Below are positions 34,766 through 45,882 of a DNA stretch of 64,000 nt, one piece after another. The notes under the pieces are model-generated. The model made no database searches and was not told the DNA's origin. It saw nothing but the letters and a program-made list of their open reading frames with translations. The DNA is from Ipomoea triloba. Its lineage: Eukaryota; Streptophyta; Magnoliopsida; Solanales; Convolvulaceae. Numbering within the stretch: the first letter of the stretch is position 1; the number at the start of each line of letters is the position of its first letter. The translations under genes and the position numbers were made by a program. The DNA lies in assembly GCF_003576645.1 (NCBI RefSeq), contig NC_044917.1, positions 17,795,589 to 17,859,588 on the forward strand. Reading direction: 5' to 3'.

Positions 34766-35631
34766 ATGGGTTTGGCTTTGGCTGATTTAATCATCGGGAT
34801 TAAAATCAATAGAAAACCTGATGGTCTAGTGTTAAACCAAACTCATTATGTTGATAAAATCTTTGGGAAATTCAACAAGGATGATAATAAAGTGGTTAAG
34901 ACACCATTTGATACAAATGTTTTACTATCAAAGAATCACAGAGGGTGTATTTCTCAAGTAAAATAGGCTTGGATTATTGGTAGTTAAATGTATCTAATGA
35001 GTTGTACTAGCCAGATATTGCCATTGCGGTTAATAAACTCAGTAGATATACGAGTAGCCCCGGTGATATGCACTGGAAGGCAATTGTGAGGTTTATGAGA
35101 TACTAAAGGGGTACTCGTGACCTTGGACTTCACTATACAAGATATCCGACTGTACTTGAAGGGTATAGTGATGCTAATTGGATATTGAACATTAAAGACT
35201 CTAAGTCCACGAGTGGCTACGTGTTCACGTTAGCCAGTGCAGACGTTGCATGGAAATCCTCAAAGTAAATCATAATAGCTAGATCCATGATAGAATTTGA
35301 GATGATAGCATTAGACAAATATTGCAAAGAGGCTGAATGACTATGCCATTTTCTCGAGGATATTCCTAATTTGGAAAGTCCTGTAACTCCAATATGTGTG
35401 CATTGCGATAGTCAAGCCATAATTGGTAGGGTACGGAGTCATATGTATAATGGTAAGTCTAAACATATACGTTGTAGACATAATACCATTAAACAACGTT
35501 TCACAACCGGTGTTGTCTCGGTTGACTATGTGAAGTCAAAAGACAACATTGTGGATCTGTTAACCAAAGGGTTAGATAGAGAGTTGATTGAGAAGTTGAC
35601 ACGAGGAATGTGTCTGAAGCCGTTGGAATAA
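34766..35631 (+). pseudogene. Ty1/copia pol 3' remnant, plus strand
   Basis: It begins within RT (LVLNQTHYVDKIFGKFNKDD) and ends with RNase H (HCDSQAIIGR; SVDYVKSKDNIVDLLTKGL; RGMCLKPLE at the stop). Between 34967 and 35370 the frame is full of stops but still copia-like. The left part is missing at the junction with the LINE. Confidence 0.8.
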
Positions 35632-36510
35632 AGTTCTATAGCGAATACCAAACCTAGTTCGCACCTAGGTTCAATGTGAAAATTAAATTATGGAACGAAG
35701 TGTGTCACTATGGGGTCTCAGAGTCCCTACCACTCCTCGTTAGGATAGTGACTTCTACACAAGGCTAACACTATGATGCTTTAATGATTCGAATGTTGAT
35801 TGACATGTGTGAGTATGCGGGACACATAGAAAAGAATCACCTAGGTGAGAGAGAAGTGGGATCGCTTCAAAGGAGAATTGTTTAGGCTCAATTAGTCAAT
35901 TCTTTAAAAACTCTTGCAGAACTAGGAACGGTGACCCATGAACAAAACGGGCACATACAGTCATGAGAACAGAACAAGGTGGGTGGTTCATGTATGAGAT
36001 ATATCATCGTCTACACAAACGGTAGTCGGTTCAAAGACATCGCGTTCTATCGTACAACCACTGGATTCGGTTTCTTCGTAGTTAGACAAAGAAATTGATA
36101 TATTGTACACTCAAAATGGATAATGGGTGAATGAGAAATTTATTCTCAAAGTAGACCCATTTGAGTTGGAAAATGAAAGTGGAAAGACTATAAAGTAGCC
36201 TTTGTCCCACATTGGTTTCGGAAGTGAATTTGCACCACTATATATACAAGAGCCTTTTAAGGCATATTGAATTGTATAACATATAGGGTTTCTTTCGCCT
36301 TTATTGTGTGGTGCGTTTATGTATATATAATGGTGTGTTTCTGGTGTATTAGTGCATTTTTTTGTGCGCTTTCTAACACTATTGGTGCATATTTGCATAA
36401 CTATTGGTGCGGCCGCATTGATCGCATGTTAAGGCGCAGTTGCCCATGAACTAACTCTAAGGTGTGTGTCTATATGTATATGTATATATATTGCTATCTT
36501 TTTTATTCTG
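35632..36510 (+). repeat. copia 3' untranslated region and LTR-like sequence
   Basis: It follows the copia RNase H. A stretch 'gcctttgtcccacattgg' with 'ctatatatacaagagcctttt' (36200-36260) is typical of plant copia LTRs (TATA region). I cannot set the LTR ends because no partner LTR is in the window. Confidence 0.5.
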
Positions 36511-36563
36511 TAAGTTGTATCTAGTTAATAACTTTTTATAGAAATTATATTATAAATGTACGC

Positions 36564-36564
<1 letters not shown>

Positions 36565-36604
<40 letters not shown>

Positions 36605-36619
36605 CAACAACAACAACAA
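36565..36619. repeat. AAT/AAC trinucleotide microsatellite
   Basis: (AAT)n turning into (AAC)n. Confidence 0.9.
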
Positions 36620-37382
36620 TGATAACAATAACAACAAGAATAATCATGATGTACACAAATATATACACAAATAATGTACTTTTAGTATATTAAATTATTT
36701 ATGAGCCACACACCTGTGTGGATCATGGTCCATGTAATAATGAGCATTTTTTCTTTTAATTTTGATTTATTTTAGTACTAAAAATAAGTATTCCATACTT
36801 CATTGATTTTTTTTTTTAATTTTAAATTCTCAGGGAATCTTTTACTTTCATACTTCATTGAATTGTCGTTTCTAGATAGTGCATTAGGAAAAAGCACTGC
36901 AACATATATATAAATATAAGCACAAATGTTGATAAATTAATACAAAGTAATTCTAACAACATTGTACGAAATTAAGTTTATAGGAAAGTGTACTACTAAG
37001 AAAGGTTTGAATGTATAAATAAATCCACGAGGTAATCAATTCCAACCAGAAATCATTTAAAAATGTACTAATCACCTCATATATGCGACGACAACTATGC
37101 AATTAAATAAGTGAACCCGCGTGGCCTCCACACTTCTTAATATAATAATAAGGATAATTTAAGTTTCCTCTAGTAAAATGTGACGACTAGTCATATCCAT
37201 TCATCAAGGTTCATTAATGATGGAGAGTTTTATAAAACTAAAAGATGAGGTAAATTTTATGTTATTTTTTTCTAACATATGTTACAAAAAGTCCCCACTA
37301 GGGTCTGAACCTATGAACTCCCATTTGAGATAGTCACAAAGGTATGTTTGAACTACAAGCTATTTGGCAAGTTAATCCAGCT

Positions 37383-37417
<35 letters not shown>

Positions 37418-38100
37418 GGGGATGGTTCATGTGATAATACCTCCCCTTGTAAAAGGTGTGGACCATATTAAAAAATCAAAGGGTAGGATCTTACCATAAC
37501 TAAACTTTCAAGTTTGCAATAATTATAAAATGAATCTCGCTCTCAAAAGTTTTTAATAATTATAAAATTGACACTGTATTCTTTTTTTTATTTTTTTATT
37601 TTTTTTATTACTAAAACATCTACCATTTATGAACCCTGATGGACGGCTGATATTAGTTCTCACTTTTACGAATAACTTTAACTACGTATCTGGATGTAAA
37701 TCTCTTTGATAAACAATGTGTAATGGTACGAGAGATAAATTTCTTATATTTATAAGAGGCTTTTAATTGGACTCCAAAAAGGATAAATACCTAATTAAAA
37801 GAATTTGGTAGATTTTCAGTCACCCAGGAAAAAGAATCTTACCTCCCCTAGGTGAGATTAACCTTTCTTGATATCATGGAATGCTATTTCTATAGACCCG
37901 AACTTTCCTAAATCAAATATTGGACCAAACATGAAAATAAAATTTTCACATTTTGAACTCTCAAAAAGTTCGAACTTTTCTGACTATCAAACGCACTCTA
38001 AAATTAATTTTTTTCCTTTAAATAAATAATATTGGTCATAATCTAAAGAACAAGTCAAAACCAGACTCAAGAAAGGAAAATGACAGTCAACATGGAAAGG
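36620..38100. other. intergenic repeats, no gene seen
   Basis: It holds a tRNA/SINE-like relic at 37290-37370 ('gggtctgaacctatgaac', minus-strand polarity), a (TA)n tract at 37390-37417, and an adjoining 'ggggatggttcatgtgata' module like those beside other (TA)n tracts in the window (51475, 57994). No coding region is supported. Confidence 0.4.
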
Positions 38101-38128
38101 AGACCAATCTGCCTGCAGATATATATAA

Positions 38129-38162
38129 ACGACGTCGGTTAGTTCTTATTAACCGACGTCGT
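38129..38162. repeat. CACTA subterminal hairpin, left side
   Basis: A perfect palindrome: ACGACGTCGGTT, a short loop, AACCGACGTCGT. It is the only unit seen at this end. Confidence 0.75.
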
Positions 38163-38901
38163 TTTTTTTAAATATTAAAAATATTTTACGAATCTACCTA
38201 AAACCTGTACAGTATATTTACAATTCACACATAAGTTTCAGAACCTGTGTAACAAATTAACATTTATAATTCACAATTGATCAAACTAATAATGTTCTCA
38301 ATTAATCAAAGCTAATAAACATCACAACTTATCAAACTAATAAAGTATACTACAATAACTAATAAAACATTGAATATTCAACATAAATCTCACAATTCAA
38401 TAACTAATAAACAACAAGTATTTAACATAAATCTCACAATTAATCAAGCTAAAGAAGTAATCTATCAACCCATTCATCAACTAAATATTGGCACCATGTC
38501 TCTAATTTCATCAATTTCTTTTTGATTGTATGACAATCTTCCTTGTCTCTCTAAAAGCTATAAAGTTTAAAAGAGAATAAAAAGAATTAATAACTTAGTA
38601 TTTTAAAAAATATGAAGGAGATCGAAAGATATTTTATTAAAGTACTTGCCTTATTCATTCCCTTGCATGTTCCCAATGAAATGATTTCCAAAATAAATTT
38701 CATCACATAATATCCGCATTCGGTACCTCCTCTTTGTATGACACACTACATTTGAAATAATTAATATAATTAAGATTTTATTAATAAAAAACAATAAGAT
38801 ATATGTACTTACCAAACATGTAATCTATTTTACTTGACGACTTGTTTTCTTTCCACCTATTATGCTTGTTGCCTTCAAAGACCTATTAATATAAGACATA
38901 T

Positions 38902-39332
38902 TGTAACACCCCAATTTTCACATCTTGGATTTATTACAAAATTCCTAATAATACATTGCGGAAGCATCTAACTAGCAGAAAACTGGGTGTTACCGCCATG
39001 CTTAGGCCTCTCTCCTATACCCAAACGCTAAGGCTAAACTTACAACATCAAATAACCACATCAATATTCCAACTTAATACATATGGAAATAATCCTTCCA
39101 GGGTGTCTATTCTAGGATAGAGTAGTCTTCAACCTCGACTTCCATCCTATTCAGAGCTCATCGGGCCACAGGAGCCCACACTAGACAACATCTGTTAAAA
39201 GAAAAACACATTGAAGTGTAGTTAGCACGACGGCTAAGTAAGAGAATCCATGGTCACCCAAGATTCAACAAAGGTTTTTAAAACACGTCTCTTAAGACAA
39301 AATCATTTCTTTCTCAAGGTCGTTACAGAGTA
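38902..39332. repeat. gypsy-type LTR-like fragment
   Basis: It begins TGTAACACCCCAATTTTCAC and has 'attgcggaagc', 'gttaccgcca.gcttagg' and 'gctaaggct' blocks in the same order as the segment at 63161-64000. It lies in the second CACTA gene, next to a foreign CACTA end. The right boundary is approximate. Confidence 0.55.
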
Positions 39333-39657
39333 ACTCTTTTCTCAACGTCGGTTATTTCTTATTAACCGACGTCATTTATTTTAATTTTTTTAAAAATGTA
39401 TGATACGACGTCGGTTTTTCCTAAAAACCGACGTCGTTTCATATATATTTTTTTAATTTTTTTTTAAATAAACGGGTCGGTTTTTTGAAATAACCGACGC
39501 CGTTTATTTATTTTAAAAAATAAAAAATACATACGACGTCGGTTTTTACAACCGACGCCGTATCATTTATATACAACATCGGCCAGATCAACGTCGATTT
39601 TTAACCGACGTTAAAAGTGCTAAAAAACCGACGTTAAAGGTGTTTTCTGTAGTAGTG
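39333..39657. mobile_element. second CACTA end with hairpin units
   Basis: It ends CTGTAGTAGTG at 39657, same orientation as the 51336 end. Four hairpins precede it (about 39345-39374, 39405-39438, 39470-39506, 39532-39566) with the same ACGTCGGTT stems but other loops. It abuts coding sequence of the second CACTA gene (frame ..PFPTSE then the terminus), so it is an insertion. Its other end is not found. Confidence 0.65.
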
Positions 39658-40178
39658 TTCACTGGTGGGGAATGGTACCTTTGCACGTGGATCAATGACT
39701 TTGTCTATGCTCACCTTCACTTGATCCGCATATTGTATCCAATGCTTCTTCATATCATCTGTGTTGGGAATATCGTAAGTACTCTGCAAGAAAAAATTAT
39801 TTATTAGTATCCAATGCAATTATATTAATTTATTTGGTAAATAAAAATCTAAATATCAAAAAAGGTTACCAGAATTTCTTCCCAAACATTCTCCTTAGTA
39901 TCCATTGGAACATTAGCCCATGACTTTATTGTGATCGGAACGTTAATACGTGCCACTAATGCTGCATAACTTGAAAGTTCCGCTCCGGTTGGCCCAACTG
40001 GATGTCCTCCCTCAAATTGAACTGGCTTCTTTCCTAAAGTATTACGCCCTAGAAAGACTTTCTTCAAATGAGTCGCCCCTCTCGTCTTAGTACTAGTATC
40101 ACTACCTTGAGTTGAACCAGTACCTTGGGTAATACTATCATCAGTAGGATTATTTGATGAATCCATAAGCCTGTTCAA
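39658..40178 (-). pseudogene. second CACTA gene (plant En/Spm ORF2-like), interrupted
   Basis: The exon from 40178 (a Ser/Thr-rich start, then KKPVQFEGGHPVGPTGAELS and VPITIKSWANVPMDTKENVW) to about 39868 and a second piece (39780-39661, KKHWIQYADQVKVSIDKV) resemble the plant En/Spm-type second protein. A CACTA end inserted at 39657 breaks it. Minus-strand sequence at 38910-38470 may be its continuation (RQGRLSYNQKEIDEIRDMVP near 38540). Confidence 0.6.
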
Positions 40179-40820
40179 ATAGAAAAATTATTAGATCAAA
40201 AACTTTAAAACAAGTCATGCGTGAAATAATATTAAATGAAAAAACTTTAAATGAAAAAATATATATATAAATATTACAATAATAAAACTTTAAAACACAG
40301 TAAGAACTTAAAGCATTACATGAAATAATCAATGCTCCCATATCCCTTCATTATGATCATCCCGTGATGCATGCACTTAATCTATTTCATTATCTACAAT
40401 AATCGTCAATAAACATGAAAAAAATGGCGGTATTTCCTCAACATCAACATCTTGAATCCCATCTGTAGTAATTTGTCTCTTCCCATGAAGAACAACTAAC
40501 CATTTTTTATAAGAAGGATCACTAACATAAAATACTTGTTTCCCTTGGGATGCCATTATGAATTGCTCATTTTTGTGACCTTCCCGATTAAGATCTACAA
40601 GCGTAAATCCTAACTCATCAACTTTCACACCATGTTTGCCATCTGTTGGTCCCAAGGGGATGGGGTACAAGTCTAGAGGGGGGGGTGAATAGACTTGTAT
40701 AAGATTTTGCAAATCTTTTCGACCTCTCGTGTGTATTGAACTTAGGATGTTTAGGTTCGATACCTCACGAGGTGAAGACAAAGTTTTATGCGCAGCGGAA
40801 ATNNNNNNNNNNNNNNNNNN

Positions 40821-42741
40821 ACTACCACAAGAGTGTACTTCTTTCCCTTTATGCTGGGTGGATCCACTGGGCCAAATAGGTCCATGTGAAGAAGACTTAA
40901 TGGTCTAGTGGATGATGCCTCGGCTTTGCTCTTGAAGGAGGATTTGATCTGTTTGCAACGTTGACATGCCTCACAAATTTTATCCTTTCGAAACGTCATT
41001 TTGGGCAGTCCTTCCACTAGGTTCCTCTTAGCAAGCTTGTTGATAGTTTTAAAGTTCAGATGACTAAGCTTACTATGCCAATCCCAGCATAAGTCTTNCG
41101 TTTTATCAGACACCTCTTGTTAACCTCTTGACCTCTTTTTTTCAAAAAAAAAACTCCCTTTCTTCTGTGTCTTTACGTCCTTATATATGAGAGTAGAAGA
41201 ATAGTTCCGTTGGAGGGAAAACTATTCCGTTTGAAATTGGCCTCCCATGCCGAACATGGGTCTTTGCACAATTTCAGCATTTTTCATGGAGTAGTGGTCT
41301 TGTAACTTGAGCCTTTTGTTTTGTAGTGAATATTCCATATTCCACTTTCTTGAGTCCATGCTTCACTTGCTTCTTTTGGATAAAGTTTCTCTTTTTATGT
41401 TCCCATCATTCCTTGTTTGGGGAATCTGACCACTTCAGGATTGGTGCACTTCTTGACCGTTTGTGGTGGAGGTCTGACGTGTCATCCACTTCCGTCCATT
41501 TTGAAACCTCCCGCTCAGCACCTCTTCAATATTTTATCTCCATGATATTCTTCTTNTCTGACGTGTCATCCACTTCCGTCCATTTGAAACCTCCCGCTTA
41601 GCACCTCTTCAATATTTTATCTCCATGATATTCTTCTTCTCCAAACTTAGAGTATTTTATCTGCATATGTTGGCTAACATTCAGCCTCTTGGAGAAGNTA
41701 TAAGGAATGCTAGCAAAGGTTTTAGGCCTCTTTGATGCATGAATCAACTTAGGTAGAGACTTTTCGACCGGCTTATGCACCATGCCTTTCATACGCTGTT
41801 TGGTCATGTGAAATTGCTGAAAGTGAGATTTCTACCAGAACCTGTGATTTGATGACCAATCCTCACTAGATGGATAGAGTCTTCCTTTCTCCATCCGTGA
41901 GTTCCTAACTATGTGGATCTCAGACCTTCCATATTTGCCTTGAGGTGCATTATATGGAGTGTAGCTCTTTTTGTACTTGGAATGGCCTTGCGAGAGATAG
42001 CAAGGTGATCTCTCGATATTGTTTACCCGGCCATTCTTCGTAGCTNTATCTGCATATGTTGGCTAACATTCAGCCTCTTGGAGAAGTGTCGGTTTATCGA
42101 GACCATAAAAGATGTCTCGACCACTTGATGTTTCAATCCCATGTATCGAGAGGTCTATCTCTCGAATATTCTTTACGTCTCGAACTCGATAGGTATATCG
42201 AGAGGTCCTTACCTCTCGAACTTGGCTTGTGTCTCGANCCACCATTTTCTCCATAGCTTTGGAGGAATTAGTGTATGATGTTATGACCTTTCGAAGATTA
42301 AGCTCTCTCGTCTCTCGAGCTTTGCACTCTTCAGTCAGTTGGATTATTTTAGCTTCTAACTCACTTACTTTGAGAGTTAGCTCTGAATTCTCTTTCGAGA
42401 CGTTCTTAAGCATATCTCTTTCAGCAGTTAGCTTGCTGTTTTCATCCATCACTCTAGCATGAGTGCTATTGGCGATGTTAAGGTTCCTTCTGAGCGATTC
42501 CAACATCTCGAAGGGGTCCTCATCGCTTTTAAATGAAGAACAACGAGAGGTAGNTGATTTGAAAAAGAAAAAGCATTGATTTTATTTTCAGCGCATGTGG
42601 TAAGTTTGACAACTGATCTACTAAAGCAAGAATAATAGAGCTCACGCAACACCCCCAGCAAAAGATATATATGATTATAAGAAGGGAATGTTTAATAACA
42701 GAGTTTAGTGGAAAAGATTCAAAGAAGTAAGACCAAGAACN
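40821..42741 (-). other. scrambled Sirevirus pieces joined by single Ns
   Basis: Blocks bounded by N at 41098, 41556, 41698, 42046, 42238, 42554 and 42742. They are: integrase zinc-finger region (40821-41097, WHSKLSHLNFKTINKLAKR, CEACQRCKQIKSS); LTR pieces (41099-41697 in part, 42047-42237, with duplicated text); gag-side coding (41699-42045); and a coiled-coil gag piece (42506-42239, ENSKLTAERDMLKNVSKENS). This is likely an assembly artefact or collapsed variants. Confidence 0.6.
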
Positions 42742-43988
42742 GTAGAGCAGCGAGATGTGGAAGTAGAGGTTACCTCATTATCAGTGGCCATTAGGCATTG
42801 ATTCTCTTCTTTCTCGGTGTATAAGCAGATGAGCCCCCTCTCATCCTCTGAGCTGCTGCTGCTTTCGCTGGAGCTCGACGTCTCGGACTCCTCGATTGTC
42901 CTCTCGAATTCTTCAGCAACAAGCGCCTTCCTGCGCTGATACGTCTTTGATGATCCTTTGAAGCCACCTTGTGTTGGCTTCTCCCTGGATTCCTCTATCC
43001 TCTTGGAATCCTTGCCTTCTTGGCCCTGATGCTTGCTTACTAGTGGGTAAGGGCATTCGGCCTTGAAATGTCCCGGTCTTCTACAGTTGTAGCATAGACC
43101 CTGATTTTCCTCCTCCGTCCTTCTGGATGGATATCTCTCATTTTTCCTTCTTGAGGAGGAAGGTGAACTTTTGTTGCTCTCCTGGTTCATCTTCATGTAT
43201 TTCCTGAACTTTCTCACAAAGAGAGCAAACTGTTCGTCAGACATAACATTCATAGGATTAGAGTCTGACCTTGAAGATGTGGATGGTTGCTCAGCAACAA
43301 GTGCTACGTTTCGTCGATCCACAATGTCCTCATCTCTTGGGAACATCTCGAACTCGAAGGCTTTGAGATCCCGGAAGAGTTTGTCTGTTGTGGTTTCCTT
43401 CAGATCTCGGTGATCTCTCATCGTGATCACCTTTACTTCCCACTCCTTAGTGAGGCCACGTAAGACCTTCAGGTTCAGCTCCTTTTGTGGGATCTCCTTT
43501 TCAAGGTCACTGATCTCGGTTGTGAGCTTCATGAACCGAGACTCCATGCTGTCGATGCTCTCTCCTGGCTTCATCTTGAAGTCTTCGAACTTCTTCATGG
43601 CCACGGTGAGCTTGTTTTCCTTTTCCTGTTCGTCACCTTCACCAATTAACATCAAAGTATCCCATACCTCTTTTGCCGTTTTGCACTTCCTCACTTTTGG
43701 GAAGATGGTTTCGTCTATAGCTCTGAAGAGAATATCCTTGGCAATATTGTCCAGGTTGTTTCTCTTCCTATCATCACTGGTCCATTCTTCCCTAGGTTTT
43801 GGGATGTACTTTGGTGTTTCTTGGGTTTGAACTGCAGCAGTATTAACCATTAGGATCTTGACTGGTCCAGAAGTTATAACCTCGGCCATCTCATCATGGA
43901 GGGCTGATAAGTACGCAAGCATGCGTGTTTTCCAGTCGTCAAACCTGCTAAGATCAAAGAGAAGATGTCTCGACAACATGCTGTCCAT
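42742..43988 (-). pseudogene. Sirevirus gag (UBN2-type) with zinc knuckle, truncated
   Basis: The frame starts at 43988 shortly after the primer site. It has copia gag features (FDDWKTRMLAYLSALHDEM; KTAKEVWDTLMLIGEGDEQE; KVLRGLTKEWEVKVITMRD), a CX2CX4HX4C knuckle (CYNCRRPGHFKAEC) and an acidic Ser-rich tail. It runs into the N at 42742, so its C-terminus and link to pol are unknown. Confidence 0.8.
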
Positions 43989-44084
43989 ATTGAAAAATTA
44001 TCTCGTGCTTTGAGAATATTTAAGAAGATTTTTCAAAGAAGGATCTCTAGGCAATATAAACAAAGGTTTATATCGATCAGAGAA

Positions 44085-44101
44085 CTCGCTCTGATACCAA
44101 T
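44085..44101 (-). promoter_or_regulatory. Sirevirus primer-binding site
   Basis: The minus strand reads TTGGTATCAGAGCGAG directly after the LTR end ..GGGACCAACA, complementary to initiator tRNA-Met. Confidence 0.8.
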
Positions 44102-45882
44102 TGTTGGTCCCAAGGGGATGGGGTACAAGTCTAGAGGGGGGGGGGGAATAGACTTGTATAAGATTTTGCAAATCTTTTCGACCTCTCGTGTGTATTGAAC
44201 TTAGGATGTTTAGGTTCGATACCTCACGAGGTGAAGACAAAGTTTTATGCGCAGCGGAAATGTTATCCCCTTTTAGTTAGCACGAGTTTGAGTTAGTTCG
44301 AGAGGTGTGATTATATGCAGTGCAATCGAGAAGTTAGCGAGAGATAAAAACAGAAAGTAAATGCAAGAGAGATTTTTAAGTGGTTCGGCCAACCCGCCTA
44401 CGTCCACTCTTCTTCCAGAAACTCCCTGGAAGGATTGCACTAAAAACTTCCCTTTCTAGTACAATAACGAGCGCTTGAGCTTTGATCACCAAGCCCGCCT
44501 CAAGCCTCAGGTTTTTCGCCCCGCTTCCAGTTACTCCACCTCTCGAGCACTTGACCTTTGATCACCAAGCCCGCGTCAAGCCTCAGGTTTCTTTCGCTCG
44601 GACAGCAGCCAGGTTACTCCGCCTCTCCTCAGGTTTTTCTCCCCGCTTCCAGTTACTCCACCTCTCGAGCACTTGACCTTTGATCACCAAGCCCGCGTCA
44701 AGCCTCAGGTTTCTTTCGCTCGGACAGCAGCCAGGTTACTCCACCTCTCTTGCTTAATCCAAAGCAAGGTGTTTTTGGTTGTCACAGTTGAATGTAACAG
44801 ACTCCAATCTGACCACAAGCTATCGTTGAATCAACTTCGATGTAGAGCAGCTTCGGTCACCTTCTAGATGTATAACAGTTTAAGCTTTGTAACTCTCTTA
44901 AACACTAAGATGTGTTTTCTCGCTGTTTTGAATATCAGGATGATATTCCAAATTTAGCACTTGCACTTGAACGTTTGAATCAGACACCTCTTTCGAATTT
45001 TTCAACTCTGTTCCCCTTTTTGTCTTCACGTCCTTTTTATATGAGAGTTGAGGAATAATTCCGTTGGAGGGAAAATTATTCCGTTTGAAATTTGTCTCCC
45101 ATGCTGATCATGGGTCTTGCATATTTTCAGCATATTTCATGGAGTGGTGATCTTGTAACTTGAACCTCTTTGTCTTGTAGTGAATATTCCATAGTTCACT
45201 TTCTTGAGTCCATGCTCCACTTTCGTCTTTTGGTAAAAGTTACTCTTTTTATATTCCCATTATTCCTTGTTTGTAGGGAATCAGATCACTTCAGCATTGG
45301 TGCACCTTTTGACCGTTTGTGGTGGAAATCTGACGTGTCATCCATTTCCGCCCATTTTGAAATCTTCACGTTCGGCACCTCTTCATTATTCCATCTCCAT
45401 GATATTCTTCTTCTCCAAACTTTAAGTATGACCGTCATTCAGCTTTGTTGGAGAATTGTTAGTGTATCGAGACCAAGGTTGATATCTTGATTGCTTAATG
45501 TCTCGAACTCAAATATCGAGAGGTCTATCTCTCGAACTCTGTTTATGTCTCGAACTGGATAACTGTATCGAGAGGTCCTACCTCTCGAACTCTGCTTATG
45601 TCTCGAGACTTAGTTGATGTCTCGCAGACCCTTATTCCTCCAGTGTTGTCCCATGCTTTCTTCTGATCTGTCTATATGATTACAACACACGAGACTTCTA
45701 AGATGTTCAAACAAATTTCCCTCAAGCTTAAATATTTTCCGAGTTGAGCTCAAAGTTACCCGGTTGTATTTTCGCTCTTGGTTTACTTGTCGAACTTACA
45801 GCGTTTTGCCTATGTATCGAGACTTGGGGATTCTTACTTAACAGTTGGTATCATCAAAACCTATTACATGATGTTCCTAACA
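44102..45882 (-). repeat. Sirevirus 5' LTR (1781 bp)
   Basis: Minus strand TGTTAGGAACATCATG .. GGGACCAACA. It contains an approximately 115-bp tandem duplication around 44520-44745 ('gagcacttgacctttgatca') and several 'tatcgagaggt / acctctcgaa' palindromic words at 45505-45600. Confidence 0.8.

Larger units (their letters stand above)
40644..45882 (-). mobile_element. Sirevirus (Ty1/copia) inserted in the CACTA transposase
   Basis: CCATC flanks both ends (40639-40643, 45883-45887). The 5' LTR is complete (44102-45882), followed by primer site and gag on the minus strand. Only the outer 159 bp of the 3' LTR (40644-40802) is present before an 18-N gap (40803-40820). 'ggttttgatgatacc' inside the LTR start and the long LTR are Sirevirus-like. 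Pieces of LTR, gag and integrase between 40821 and 42742 are joined by single Ns in an order no intact element would have. Confidence 0.8.
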
